64,000 bases of DNA from an uncultured Bacteroidota bacterium (lineage in GTDB: Bacteria > Bacteroidota > Bacteroidia > Chitinophagales > Chitinophagaceae), in the NCBI GenBank assembly GCA_903853805.1, contig CAINUN010000050.1, positions 36,501 to 100,500 on the forward strand, read 5' to 3'. The notes under the pieces are model-generated. The model was given only the letters and a program-made list of their open reading frames with translations, searched no databases and was not told where the DNA came from. How positions within the stretch are numbered: the stretch's first letter is position 1; every line of letters starts with the position of its first letter. Made by a program: the position numbers and the translations under genes. Positions 10,166 through 20,779 of the stretch are shown here, piece by piece.

Positions 10166-10214
10166 ACTTCATTCATCGTTTTTCTTTGAAATCATTCCTA
10201 ATTGATTTTTATCA

Positions 10215-10244
10215 TTGAGCTAATAGCAAATGCAATTATTTTTG
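10215..10244 (+). promoter_or_regulatory. Bacteroidota-type promoter for pdxJ
   Basis: TTG (10215-10217), 19-bp spacer, TATTTTTG (10237-10244) matching TAnnTTTG; ATG at 10261. Confidence 0.55.
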
Positions 10245-10260
10245 TCACAAACGAACCATA

Positions 10261-10986
10261 ATGGCAACCAAACTCTCTGTCAATATAAATAAGATTGCAA
10301 CTATTCGAAATAGTCGCGGAGGGAATAATCCGAATGTGTTGCAAGTTGCTATTGATTGCCAACGATTTGGAGCGGAGGGAATAACTGTTCATCCACGACC
10401 AGACGAGCGTCATATTCGTTATGCTGATGTGCGTGAAATCAAATCTATTATTACAACAGAATTCAACATTGAGGGGAATCCAATGGAAGACAAGTTCGTA
10501 GATTTAGTTCTTGAGGTGAAGCCGCATCAAGTTACGCTTGTTCCAGACTACCCTACACAACTTACTTCCAATCATGGTTGGGATACGATTGTGCAAGCAA
10601 AATATTTACAAGACATTATTTCAGTTTTTAAGAAAGACAGAATTAGGGTTTCTCTTTTTGTTGACCCCATAGAAAAAATGGTTTCCGCTGCTGCCGCTAC
10701 AGGAACTGACAGAGTGGAGCTTTATACAGAAGATTATGCTAGGCTTTTTCATCAAAACAAGTCTATGGCGATAAGAAACTATTTGTTGGCAGCACAAATT
10801 GCTAAAGAAAAGAACCTTGGCTTAAATGCGGGTCATGATTTGGACTTAAATAATTTGAAGTTTTTTGCCAATAACATTCCAAGTTTGTTGGAAGTTTCAA
10901 TTGGGCATGCCTTGATTAGTGATGCACTCTATTTTGGGTTAGAAAACACCATTCAGTTGTATAGACGTCAATTAATTGCTAGATAA
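10261..10986 (+). CDS. pdxJ: Pyridoxine 5'-phosphate synthase
   Basis: LSVNINKIATIRNSRGGNNPNVLQVAIDCQRFGAEGITVHPRPDERHI; GLNAGHDL near C-terminus. Confidence 0.96.
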   Translation: MATKLSVNINKIATIRNSRGGNNPNVLQVAIDCQRFGAEGITVHPRPDERHIRYADVREIKSIITTEFNIEGNPMEDKFVDLVLEVKPHQVTLVPDYPTQLTSNHGWDTIVQAKYLQDIISVFKKDRIRVSLFVDPIEKMVSAAAATGTDRVELYTEDYARLFHQNKSMAIRNYLLAAQIAKEKNLGLNAGHDLDLNNLKFFANNIPSLLEVSIGHALISDALYFGLENTIQLYRRQLIAR

Positions 10987-11134
10987 TATCCGAGCCAAAC
11001 AAGGCAATTCCTTGTTCAGGCAAGATTATTAGGCGATTTTTATAAAAAGAGTTATTTTCGGAAAAACCAGCCACCTTGTTTTTTCGAGGTTAATTGCTTT
11101 TGATATTTGTATTGATTGATTCGATTTCGGAAAT

Positions 11135-12964
11135 TTGCAGCCCATGAAGAAAAGTTTACTCACAACCCTTTTATTTGTTTTGGGATTTATCCTCCCTGAA
11201 CAAGTATTTGCGCAGCTGACTGCAAACTTTTCAGCAATACCAATTAGCGGATGTTCGCCTATTTTGGTTCAATTCACAGACTCATCGACAGGCAATCCAA
11301 CAAATTGGAATTGGAATCTTGGTAATGGTACTCTTTCCAACATTCAAAACCCTTCTACCGTTTACATCACACCGGGCATTTATACAGTTACATTAACTGT
11401 TTCAAATGGGACAAGCTCTGATACAAAAACCATCACTAATTATATCAATGTAATTCCTTCGCCTGAGGTTTATTTTACAGCAAGCGATTCATCAGTTACT
11501 TGTCCGCCAAAGACTGTACAATTTACCAACCAGACCATTTTAGGAACTGGTGGAGCAGCTTCCTATTTTTGGGATTTTGGAGATGGGGCAACATCAACTG
11601 TTCAAAACCCAACACACACTTATACCAATGGTGGAAACTATACGGTTACTCTTGCCGTGACTAATAGTGCTGGTTGTATGAAGCTGAAAACTAAAACTAA
11701 TTACATTCAAGTCTCTACTCCCCCTGATGCCAATTTCACTTCTGCCAACAATATTTCCTGTGTGGTGCCAAGTAGCGTCAGTTTTACAAATACTACGTTA
11801 GGCGGCACAACATATGATTGGGATTTTGGCTCTCTACCTAACTCTACCGCAATAAATCCAACTCACCTATATAATGCTGCAGGCAATTATACGGTTACGC
11901 TTATTGCCACTAATGCTTATGGGTGTAAAGATACCGTGGTCAAACCCAATTTCGTGAGCTTAGGCCCTATCTCTGTGAATTTCAACAAGAGTGCATCCTC
12001 CGTTTGCAAGGGTGTTCCAATTATTTTTACAAATACTACTACACCTGGGGTTGGAAGTTGTACTTGGAATTTTGGAGACGGAACTACGCCTATTGCTACA
12101 TTAAATGCTACCCATGCTTATTCTACAGCAGGAACATTCACAGTAAAACTAGTAGTAATTAACAGCGGATGCAAAGACTCATCAATGCAAACAGTTACTG
12201 TTTTCCCTTCCCCTTCAGCAGCGTTTTCAGCAACCCCAACAGCAGGTTGTACGGTTCCACAAACGGTTTCGTTTTCCAATAGTTCTACTGGAGCTGTTTC
12301 TTATATGTGGAGTTTTGGAACTGGTGCAACATCAGCATTAGTTAACCCAAGTTATACTTACACAATCCTTGGTTCTTATAATGTAGCATTAATTGCAACG
12401 TCAAACAATAACTGTAAGGATACGCTAACTCAAAATGCCTACATTAATTTTATCATACCAACCGTAACTGTTTCTGCTAACAATGTAAATGGGTGTCTTC
12501 CCGACACCGTAACCTTCACAGCTATATCGAACCCATCTATTTCCAGTTATAATTGGAACATGGGAAATAGTACAGTAATTCCAGGCGGTTCTACTATTAC
12601 ATACATCTATACTACTCCTGGAACGTATAATGTTACGGCCGGTTATTCCACTACTCCAAGTTGCAACTTTACAACTACTGCATTGCCAATAAACGTGGGT
12701 ACACCACCTTCACCGTCATTTACAGCAACACCTAATCCTGCATGTCCGGGAACAACAATTACGTTTATCAACACTAGTAATGCCCCTTCTGGTACAACCT
12801 ATCTATGGAATTTTGGAGATGGCGGAACAGATTCTACAATAAACACTTCTTATATTTATTGGAATCAAGGAACCTACCCGGTTACCTTAACAGCAACCTA
12901 TCAAGGTTGTAGTGCAACTTATTCGTTAAATATAACCATCACCCCCCCCTATCAAGTTTTTTAA
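11135..12964 (+). CDS. N-terminal part of multi-PKD-domain T9SS surface protein (frame broken at C8 tract)
   Basis: Signal peptide; repeated NPTHTYTNGGNYTVTLAVTNSAGC / WDFGDG PKD motifs; ORF ends right after C8 at 12942-12949. Confidence 0.85.
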   Translation: MQPMKKSLLTTLLFVLGFILPEQVFAQLTANFSAIPISGCSPILVQFTDSSTGNPTNWNWNLGNGTLSNIQNPSTVYITPGIYTVTLTVSNGTSSDTKTITNYINVIPSPEVYFTASDSSVTCPPKTVQFTNQTILGTGGAASYFWDFGDGATSTVQNPTHTYTNGGNYTVTLAVTNSAGCMKLKTKTNYIQVSTPPDANFTSANNISCVVPSSVSFTNTTLGGTTYDWDFGSLPNSTAINPTHLYNAAGNYTVTLIATNAYGCKDTVVKPNFVSLGPISVNFNKSASSVCKGVPIIFTNTTTPGVGSCTWNFGDGTTPIATLNATHAYSTAGTFTVKLVVINSGCKDSSMQTVTVFPSPSAAFSATPTAGCTVPQTVSFSNSSTGAVSYMWSFGTGATSALVNPSYTYTILGSYNVALIATSNNNCKDTLTQNAYINFIIPTVTVSANNVNGCLPDTVTFTAISNPSISSYNWNMGNSTVIPGGSTITYIYTTPGTYNVTAGYSTTPSCNFTTTALPINVGTPPSPSFTATPNPACPGTTITFINTSNAPSGTTYLWNFGDGGTDSTINTSYIYWNQGTYPVTLTATYQGCSATYSLNITITPPYQVF

Positions 12965-15900
12965 TTATCCCAGGAAATTGTGCCAATAAAAAAAACATAT
13001 CAACAATAAATAATTCAACCCCTGGCTGCACTTATTTATGGGATTTTGGGGACGGTTCTACTTCAACATTAATTAACCCAACTCACACATATACTAACTT
13101 TGGAAATTACACTGTAGTACTGTATGTAACAAATCCAGTTACAGGATGCGTGGCGCATGCACATCAAGATTTACACTTGTATCAATTAATAGGGGACTTT
13201 ATTGCCTCCGACACTTCAATGTGCAATAGTAACATTGACACTTTTGCAGCATTATTAAACATCAACATCATTGGCGCTATTCAAAGTTATACTTGGCATT
13301 TTGGCGATGGCACTTCAGTTACAGAAACAGATTCTTTAACTACCCACCATTACCTTTCAAACGGAATTTTTACAGTGACTTTGGTGTTGACCGACACTTT
13401 GGGGTGTAAGGATACAATTACGAAGGTCAATTACATTCATATTGGGGGTCCAATTGTAAACTTTGTTGGGGTTCCTACTCCTGGTTGTTCTCCTTTAACC
13501 GTTTTGTTTACCGATCAAACTATTTCACCTGATGGTTTTGCAGCAAGAAACTGGAAATTTGGTGATGGTGTTTTTTCCAACTCTAACACTGTAAATGTTT
13601 CACATACATACAATACTGGACAATATTCTGTAAGACTTATAGTAACCGATACTAAAGGTTGCAAAGACACGCTAATAAAATCAAATTACATTATAGCAAC
13701 AAAACCGAACGCAAGTTTTAATTCTCCTGACACCATTATTTGTAAAGGTCAAATAGCCCATTTTTACAGTAATAATTCTGGAAATTATACTTATCTGTGG
13801 CTGTTTGGAGATGGCGGCAATGCAACAACATTAAACCCTACACACGTTTATAACGCTGCAGGCAATTATACAGTCAGTTTTATTCTAACTAATTCAAGTG
13901 GTTGTAAAGACACTATGACCAAAACAGCTTATGTTCATGTGTCTTCTGTCAACCCAGGATTTACTTTGAGTGACACCTTCTCTACCTGCCCTCCTTTAAC
14001 TGTGTTTTTCTTAGATACAACTTCTGGCTCAACGACTCATAATTGGGTATTTGGAAATGGAAATGCTTCTTCTATCATTAATCCTGGTGCTATTTATACT
14101 TTACCAGGAAACTACAATGTGAAACTTGTTACCTCAAACGGCATATGCACAGATTCTGCCTTCAGAAATATTCACATTTTAGGTCCAATAGGCACCTTTT
14201 CATATGCTCCTCTGACTGGCTGTTATCCATTGACTGTAACATTCACAGCTAATACATTAAACACGGTGAAGATAATTTGGGACATGAGCAATGGGTTTAC
14301 CGATACATCAACTACAAATCAAAGCCCTTATAACTTTAACTATAATTATACTTATAACCAAGTTGGCAATTTTGTTCCAGTGTTTGTCTTATCGAATGGA
14401 CAAAATTGTACGGTTCCTTATTTTGGGCAAGACACCATAAAAGTTGGACATCTTGATGCTGATTTTTATTTCACGCCTATTCCTCAGTGCGAAAAAACAA
14501 TAGTACAATTTACTGATTCAATAACTAATTCTACTCTTACTATTGCCTCTCACTACTGGACATTTGGTGATGGAAACTCAAGCACAATTCACAATCCAAC
14601 TCATCTTTATTCTGCCGCCGGAACATTTACGGTCAAACTAGTGCTCGTAGCATCGAATGGATGTGCAGATACTATAACAAAACAAATAACAGTTCTACCC
14701 TCTCCCAACTTGACCATAAGTAACAACCTCATTTTTTGTCAAGGTCAATTTACCTCCGCTCCATTACAAGTAAGTGGTGCATTAACTTATTCATGGTCTC
14801 CTGCTGCTACCCTTTCCTGTAGCACTTGTACAAATCCTTATGCATTCCCTACTTCAACAACAACATACACAGTGGTTGGTACTGCAGCAAATGGTTGTAC
14901 AGATACTGCGCAGGTAACAATAGGTATTGACACAATACCTCAAATTATTGTATCAAATTCTCAAACAATTTGCTCCAATGATACCATTCAACTAAGCGCT
15001 GTTGGTGCAGCAAATTTTTCTTGGTCACCCTCTGTTGGGCTTTCCTGTTCTCTTTGCCCTAATCCTATTGCAAACCCTCAAACAACAGTTACTTATACTG
15101 TAATTGGCACTAATCTTTCAGGATGTGCTGACACTGATCATGTAACATTGACTGTAATTCCAGCCCCTAATATCAATGCTGGTCCTGATATTACTATTTG
15201 CAAATACGGTCAGGCACAACTTCATGCCACTGGATTACCCAACTTAACGTGGAATCCTTCATCAACATTATCTTGTCCTAACTGCTCTAACCCAATTGCA
15301 ACTCCACTTTTTACAACACCTTATGTGGTTAGCGGAGTTGATAATGCAGGTTGTAACGATTCAGATACAGTAGTTGTGTTTGTTAACCCACTACCGATTA
15401 TAAGTATAGGAAACGACACGGTATTATGTGCTGGGAAATCTTTACAATTGAACGCTAGCGGTGCTGTAACATACATATGGTCTCCACCGTTTTTCATTTC
15501 ATGTGTGAATTGTCCTAATCCAATTATTCAGCCAAATGACACAACAACCTATACCGTTATTGGAGTAGATTCAAATGGTTGTAAAGACACTGCTTCCATC
15601 GCCATCAATATTATTCCAAAATATCCAATGTCTTTTGGTGTTGATGACAGTATCTGTATTGGTGATTCTGTAACTCTTTTTGCAATTGGAGGCACTTCTT
15701 ATTTGTGGTCGCCAGCTGCTACATTAAACAACGATACAAGTAGTAGCCCAATAGCAACACCTTTAGAAACTTCAACTTATCAAGTGATTATTACCCAAGG
15801 AACTTGTTTTACTGATACTGGCAATGTTACGATTTCTGTTTTCCCATGGCCAACTGTAAATGCAGGGCCTGACCAAACAATTATCGCAGGTAACTCCATT

Positions 15901-16377
15901 AACTTATTCGCTACTAGTACTAATACTATTAGTTACGTCTGGGAACCATCAACAACATTAAGTTGTGCAACCTGTCAAAGCCCTGTAGCCAATCCAACTG
16001 AAACGACAACCTACATTGTAACAGCATATAACGAGTTAGGTTGTGAAGCAACAGACGAGGTTACCATTTTTTTGATTTGCGATAATGGACAGTTATTCCT
16101 TGCAAATACTTTTACGCCAAATGGTGACGGGCATAATGACCGATTTTATCCTCAAGGAAAAGGAATGCTCAACATTCTTCAGTTCTCTATTTATAATCGT
16201 TGGGGTGAAAAAGTGTTTGAAGCAAATAATATTCAACCAAATAACGACTTAATTGGATGGGATGGTACTTATAAAGGAGAAACTCTTACTCCAGATGTCT
16301 ATGTTTATGTTGTAAAAGCTGTCTGTTATACAGGCGATATCATAGAAGTAAAAGGAGATATTTCGTTGATTAGATAG
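12962..16377 (+). CDS. C-terminal part of the same PKD/Ig-like protein with T9SS type-B sorting domain
   Basis: Frame is open from just after the C8 tract and encodes CTYLWDFGDGSTSTLINPTHTYTNFGNYTVVLYVTN before the ORF-track start at 13150. Ends with FTPNGDGHNDRFYPQGKG...IYNRWGEKVFEANN...WDGTYKGETLTPDVYVYVVKA. Confidence 0.85.
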
Positions 16378-16386
16378 AAGGAAAGC

Positions 16387-17451
16387 ATGAAATTGTATAA
16401 AGGATTCATCATACTAATTATTGTCTACACACAATGTCTAAATGTTGATGGGCAAGATTTGCATTTCTCACAATTTTATGAAAATGCCATGATGCGCAAT
16501 CCTGGTTTAACAGGAATATTTAGTGGTGATTATAGGATGGGGGTAAACTATCGTAACCAGTGGAGTACGATCTCTGCACCCTATCAAACTTATCTTGCTT
16601 CAGTGGAAACAAGAATAGGAATTAGTGACGAAACCTTTGACTGTATCAGTATGGGTATTAATATCACACAAGACAAAGCAGGCTCAATTGATTTTGTAAG
16701 TACACAAGTTTACCCAACATTTTGTTACAACAAATCTATGCAAGACCCTCACCACTCCTATTTGTCTTCAGGTATTGCAGCTGGAATGATCCAAAGAGCA
16801 ATTGACCCATCAAAGATGACATTCTCTTCACAGTATTTTGGAGGGACATATAACCCAGGGTTCCCATCGGGTGAATTGATGAACCAAACCAAGCTAACCT
16901 ATTTCGACATAGGTGCTGGCATAAGTTTTAATAGTTCTCTAGGTGATCAGGGTAAATATAATTATTACATTGGAGCTGCTGCCTTTCATCTAAACAAACC
17001 AAAGGCGGCGTTTGGTAATGAAGCTTTTGTAAGAATGGACGTGAGGTATAATGGAAATCTGGGGTTGAGTTGTCAATTAAACAATGAATTCGGACTTATT
17101 TCACACTTCAATTTTTCAATACAAGGAAAATATAGAGAAACCATTGGCGGCGCCTTACTCTGTTATAGAAATTATGACGAGGCAAAGCAACTCATGTTTG
17201 TTTTGTTTGGTGGTGTTTATTATAGATTGAATGATGCCATCATCCCTACTTTCAAACTCGATTACCTAAACTATACTTTTACCGTTTCATATGACATCAA
17301 TTCTTCCAGCTTAAAAAATGTAAGCAAGGCACAGGGTGGTGTAGAAATTTCAGTATATAAACGAGGCTTTCTTTATAGAAAACCATGGACTGAAGATAAA
17401 ACACATTGCCCCCGTTTTGAACAAATGATTCTCCCAAACTACGAGCAATAA
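16387..17451 (+). CDS. Type IX secretion system membrane protein, PorP/SprF family
   Basis: DLHFSQFYENAMMRNPGLTGIFSGDYRMGVNYRNQWSTISAPYQTYLAS. Confidence 0.92.
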   Translation: MKLYKGFIILIIVYTQCLNVDGQDLHFSQFYENAMMRNPGLTGIFSGDYRMGVNYRNQWSTISAPYQTYLASVETRIGISDETFDCISMGINITQDKAGSIDFVSTQVYPTFCYNKSMQDPHHSYLSSGIAAGMIQRAIDPSKMTFSSQYFGGTYNPGFPSGELMNQTKLTYFDIGAGISFNSSLGDQGKYNYYIGAAAFHLNKPKAAFGNEAFVRMDVRYNGNLGLSCQLNNEFGLISHFNFSIQGKYRETIGGALLCYRNYDEAKQLMFVLFGGVYYRLNDAIIPTFKLDYLNYTFTVSYDINSSSLKNVSKAQGGVEISVYKRGFLYRKPWTEDKTHCPRFEQMILPNYEQ

Positions 17452-17452
17452 A

Positions 17453-17476
17453 AAAGGCGCCCTAAAGCGCCTTCTT
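17453..17476. terminator. Hairpin between convergent porP/sprF and response regulator genes
   Basis: AAAAAGGCGC-cctaaa-GCGCCTTCTT. Confidence 0.75.
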
Positions 17477-17494
17477 CGTTATGTTATATGGATT

Positions 17495-18199
17495 TTACAA
17501 TGCAATTGGATTGCAATTAAATTTAAATCCAATTCCATGAATGGTTTGTAACTGAACGGTTGGGTCACTTTTAATGTACTTACGGATTTTGGTAACAAAC
17601 ACATCCATGCTGCGACCCAAAAAATAATCTTCTTTGCCCCAAACGCTTAGTAAAATATCGTCGCGCTTTAAAACCTTATTGGCATTCATACATAAATACC
17701 TAAACAAATCTGCTTCACGTTGAGTCAATTGAAATTCTTCTTTTTCGCCTTGCAATAAAAGATTGTCATAATTGAATGTGAGATTCCCAATCTTATAACC
17801 AGATGGATTTCCATCTTCCTTTTTCATTGTACGCTTCAAAAACACTTCAATGCGAAGAATCAATTCCTGCATGTTGAATGGCTTCGTGATATAGTCATCC
17901 GCTCCACTTTGGAATCCAGCAATCTTATCATCATCCATTGACTTGGAAGTGAGCATGAGAATCGGAATAGTTTCGTTCTTTTTACGAATTTGAGCAGCTA
18001 TAGACATGCCATCTTTCTTTGGCAACATAACATCCATCAACACCATGTCGAAATTGTGCTTCATGAATTGTTGAAATCCAGTTTCACCATCAGGGCAATT
18101 AATAACTTCGTAACCCTTATCCTGTAAGCTATCTTTAACAACAAAGCTTAATGTAGGGTCGTCTTCAATCAAAAGAATTTTAGCTTTCGGTTCAGCCAT
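17495..18199 (-). CDS. OmpR/RprY-like two-component response regulator
   Basis: LLIEDDPTLSFVVKDSL...MDVMLPKKDG...LTSK...ADDYITKPF plus winged-helix TQREADLFRYLCMNANKVLKRDDILLSVWG. No histidine kinase adjacent. Confidence 0.92.
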   Translation of the reverse strand: MAEPKAKILLIEDDPTLSFVVKDSLQDKGYEVINCPDGETGFQQFMKHNFDMVLMDVMLPKKDGMSIAAQIRKKNETIPILMLTSKSMDDDKIAGFQSGADDYITKPFNMQELILRIEVFLKRTMKKEDGNPSGYKIGNLTFNYDNLLLQGEKEEFQLTQREADLFRYLCMNANKVLKRDDILLSVWGKEDYFLGRSMDVFVTKIRKYIKSDPTVQLQTIHGIGFKFNCNPIAL

Positions 18200-18400
18200 A
18201 AAATAGAATTATGTCGTTTACAAACTATCGATGATGATGTAAAAATAAAGGCTTTTTATTAAACTCAAACCATTCTGATTAACATCAACTTTCATGTTGT
18301 TTTCGAAGTGTAAAGGTAGTTGGTATTGAAATCTGTATCCAAATTACTCATAACTATTGAACCAGCAAATTCTTTCCATTAAAAATAATGCATAAGGCTA

Positions 18401-18988
18401 TTATTTTTTAACTCTGTTTGGGTTTTCATTCATGAAATTTTCCCAACTGCTCCGCTTGCTTTTCCCAGAAATTCTCGTTGGTCCTTTTATTTTTGGAATC
18501 GGTGATTTCATTTCATAATGATGACAAAGTGCTACGGCTACAGCGTCTGTTGCATCCATAAATCGTGGGTCTTCTTCAAATTTCAGAATGTGTTGCAGCA
18601 TTTGCCACACTTGCTCTTTAGTAGCATTTCCTTTTCCAGTGATGCTTTGTTTCACTTTTCTTGGTGCATATTCGATTGCTGCAAGTCCGTTCATCATAGA
18701 AGCGGCAATAGCTACACCTTGTGCCCTTCCCAACTTCAACATGCTTTGTACATTCTTACCGAAAAAAGGAGCTTCGATGGCAACAGCTGTTGGCCTGTGC
18801 GTTTTAATCAGCGTTTCCATTTTTCTGAAAATCATTTCCAATCTTTCGGCATGGTCTTGTTTCTTTGCTAATTGCAACACGCCCATTTCCACCAATGAAA
18901 TAGTAGCTTTGTCAATGCTGATTAATCCATAGCCCATCACTAATGTGCCGGGGTCAATGCCAAGAATAATTTGGGGGGAAGTTTGCAA
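18401..18988 (-). CDS. ruvC: Holliday junction endodeoxyribonuclease RuvC (TTG start)
   Basis: ILGIDPGTLVMGYGLI...AIEAPFFGKNVQSMLKLGRAQGVAIAA...DATDAVAVALCHH. Confidence 0.95.
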   Translation of the reverse strand: MQTSPQIILGIDPGTLVMGYGLISIDKATISLVEMGVLQLAKKQDHAERLEMIFRKMETLIKTHRPTAVAIEAPFFGKNVQSMLKLGRAQGVAIAASMMNGLAAIEYAPRKVKQSITGKGNATKEQVWQMLQHILKFEEDPRFMDATDAVAVALCHHYEMKSPIPKIKGPTRISGKSKRSSWENFMNENPNRVKK

Positions 18989-18991
18989 AAA

Positions 18992-19945
18992 ATGATTTTG
19001 AACAAAAGTAATAAAATAGCGTTCAACTACTTAATAAGCATTGCACTTTCAGCACTGTTGTTTTGGGGTATTTGGGTTCAAATCAAACAACAACTTTCCG
19101 TTACTTCTTTTTCTTTTGATTCTCTGCGCCAACATACTCAATACTTATTCTTTGCTTTTTTGTTGATGCCGCTCAATATTTTTATTGAAAGCAAGAGGTG
19201 GCAATCAATTTCCGATAATGCACAAACAATTTCGTTCAAGGACGCAATGCAAAGTGTGTTTTGCGGCATTGCTTTTTCTGTCATCACGCCTAACAGAATC
19301 GGAGAATATCCAGGTCGAATTTATTTCTTAAAAAGAAAAAATGTCATTCGACTCATTGCCGTTTCAGTTATGGCAGTACTTGCGCAAATACTCGTATTCG
19401 TTGTTTTAGGAAGCATGGGAATATTGCGTTTTCACTGCTTGTTTTCAACTGTTCTTATCAAAGGGTTTAGTGTACTATTGATTGGCGTTTTTATTATGCT
19501 TCTTCTTTCCTTTTTCTTCTTTGAACAATGGATGAATCGATTGGCTCGTTTTCACATTTTTAAAAGATTGAAAACCTATACTTATCTCGTTCAAAAAATT
19601 TCTACAAAAGAACAAATGAAAGTGTTGCTGCTTTCATTTTTACGAGTACTCGTATTCTCCACACAGTTGGTTTTGTTGCTTTGGTGGAATGAAATCAACG
19701 TTACTTTTTTCGATGGATTACTGATGGCATTTGTCTTCTTTTTGTCCATCGCCGTTATACCTTCTTTTGCTTTTGCAGAATTAGGTATTAGGGGTAAAAT
19801 GAGTTTGTTTCTGTTTGCTCCTTTCTCTTCGAATGCTATTGGAATTGTAATGGCAATCTTTATGCTTTGGTGCATCAATCTTTTATTGCCAGCACTATTC
19901 GGTTATTTTATTTTGCTTAAAAACAAATTGTTGTTGAAGAAATGA
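18992..19945 (+). CDS. Flippase-like/UPF0104 multi-TM protein (lysylphosphatidylglycerol synthase TM-like)
   Basis: About 8 TM; LMPLNIFIESKRWQSI...GIAFSVITPNRIGEYPGRI. Confidence 0.75.
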   Translation: MILNKSNKIAFNYLISIALSALLFWGIWVQIKQQLSVTSFSFDSLRQHTQYLFFAFLLMPLNIFIESKRWQSISDNAQTISFKDAMQSVFCGIAFSVITPNRIGEYPGRIYFLKRKNVIRLIAVSVMAVLAQILVFVVLGSMGILRFHCLFSTVLIKGFSVLLIGVFIMLLLSFFFFEQWMNRLARFHIFKRLKTYTYLVQKISTKEQMKVLLLSFLRVLVFSTQLVLLLWWNEINVTFFDGLLMAFVFFLSIAVIPSFAFAELGIRGKMSLFLFAPFSSNAIGIVMAIFMLWCINLLLPALFGYFILLKNKLLLKK

Positions 19946-20748
19946 AATCGTTGCTATCAAAATTTTCAACTGCTTTAATTGTATTGATTGTATTTGTAAC
20001 CACTACAAGTGCTCAAGAAGATTTTTGCAACACAAAGAACACATCCTTTCTCATTGGCGAAAAACTTTCTTACCGTGTTTACTACAATATGGCTATGATT
20101 TGGGTGTCTGCCGGTGAAGCACATTTTTATGTAAAAAACGAAAAACAAAATGGAAAATCTTTTTATCATTTTATTGGCGATGGCAATACTTTGAAAGCCT
20201 ATGAATGGTTCTACAAAGTGCAGGATGTGTATGAAAGTTATGTCGATGCAGAAACTATGTTGCCGCTTCGTGCAGTCAGAAATGTAAATGAAGGAAGCCA
20301 TAAAGTTAATAACGATGCCTTCTTTAATTATTCTGCATTAACAGCGACATCTAATGATGGTGTTTGTAAAATTCCTGTTTGCGTACAAGATGTTTTATCA
20401 GCCATTTTCTTTGCTCGTAATTTGGACTTTACCAAGTTTACGGTAGGTGCGAAAATCCCTTTCAACATGTACCTTGACAACAAGGTTTATCATTTGTTCA
20501 TCCGTTATTTGGGTAAAGAAAAAATCACCACACGTTTTGGCACTTTCAACGCTATAAAATTTAGTCCGTTACTCATCAATGGCACTTTGTTTACTGGTGG
20601 TGAAAAAATGACTGTTTGGGTAAGCGATGATGCTAACCATGTTCCAGTGCGTGTGGAAAGTCCCATTACTATTGGCAGCATTAAAGTGGATTTAGTGGCT
20701 TACGAAAATCTTCGTTATCCATTTCGTGCATTGCTCCGTCTTAATTGA
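19942..20748 (+). CDS. DUF3108 domain-containing protein
   Basis: Signal peptide; LIGEKLSYRVYYNMAMIWVSAGEAHFYV; C-terminal GGEKMTVWVSDDANHVPVRVESPITIGSIKVDLVAYENLR. Confidence 0.85.
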   Translation: MKSLLSKFSTALIVLIVFVTTTSAQEDFCNTKNTSFLIGEKLSYRVYYNMAMIWVSAGEAHFYVKNEKQNGKSFYHFIGDGNTLKAYEWFYKVQDVYESYVDAETMLPLRAVRNVNEGSHKVNNDAFFNYSALTATSNDGVCKIPVCVQDVLSAIFFARNLDFTKFTVGAKIPFNMYLDNKVYHLFIRYLGKEKITTRFGTFNAIKFSPLLINGTLFTGGEKMTVWVSDDANHVPVRVESPITIGSIKVDLVAYENLRYPFRALLRLN

Positions 20749-20779
20749 ATAACTATTTTCGTCTTTCACAAATTTCTCA

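Noticed and set aside
10986-11030. AACAAGG-caatt-CCTTGTT hairpin after pdxJ as a terminator
   Set aside because: No T-tract follows; function uncertain.
13150-16377. An independent gene starting at GTG 13150
   Set aside because: The frame is open and PKD-coding upstream to the C8 tract; better explained as the second part of one gene.
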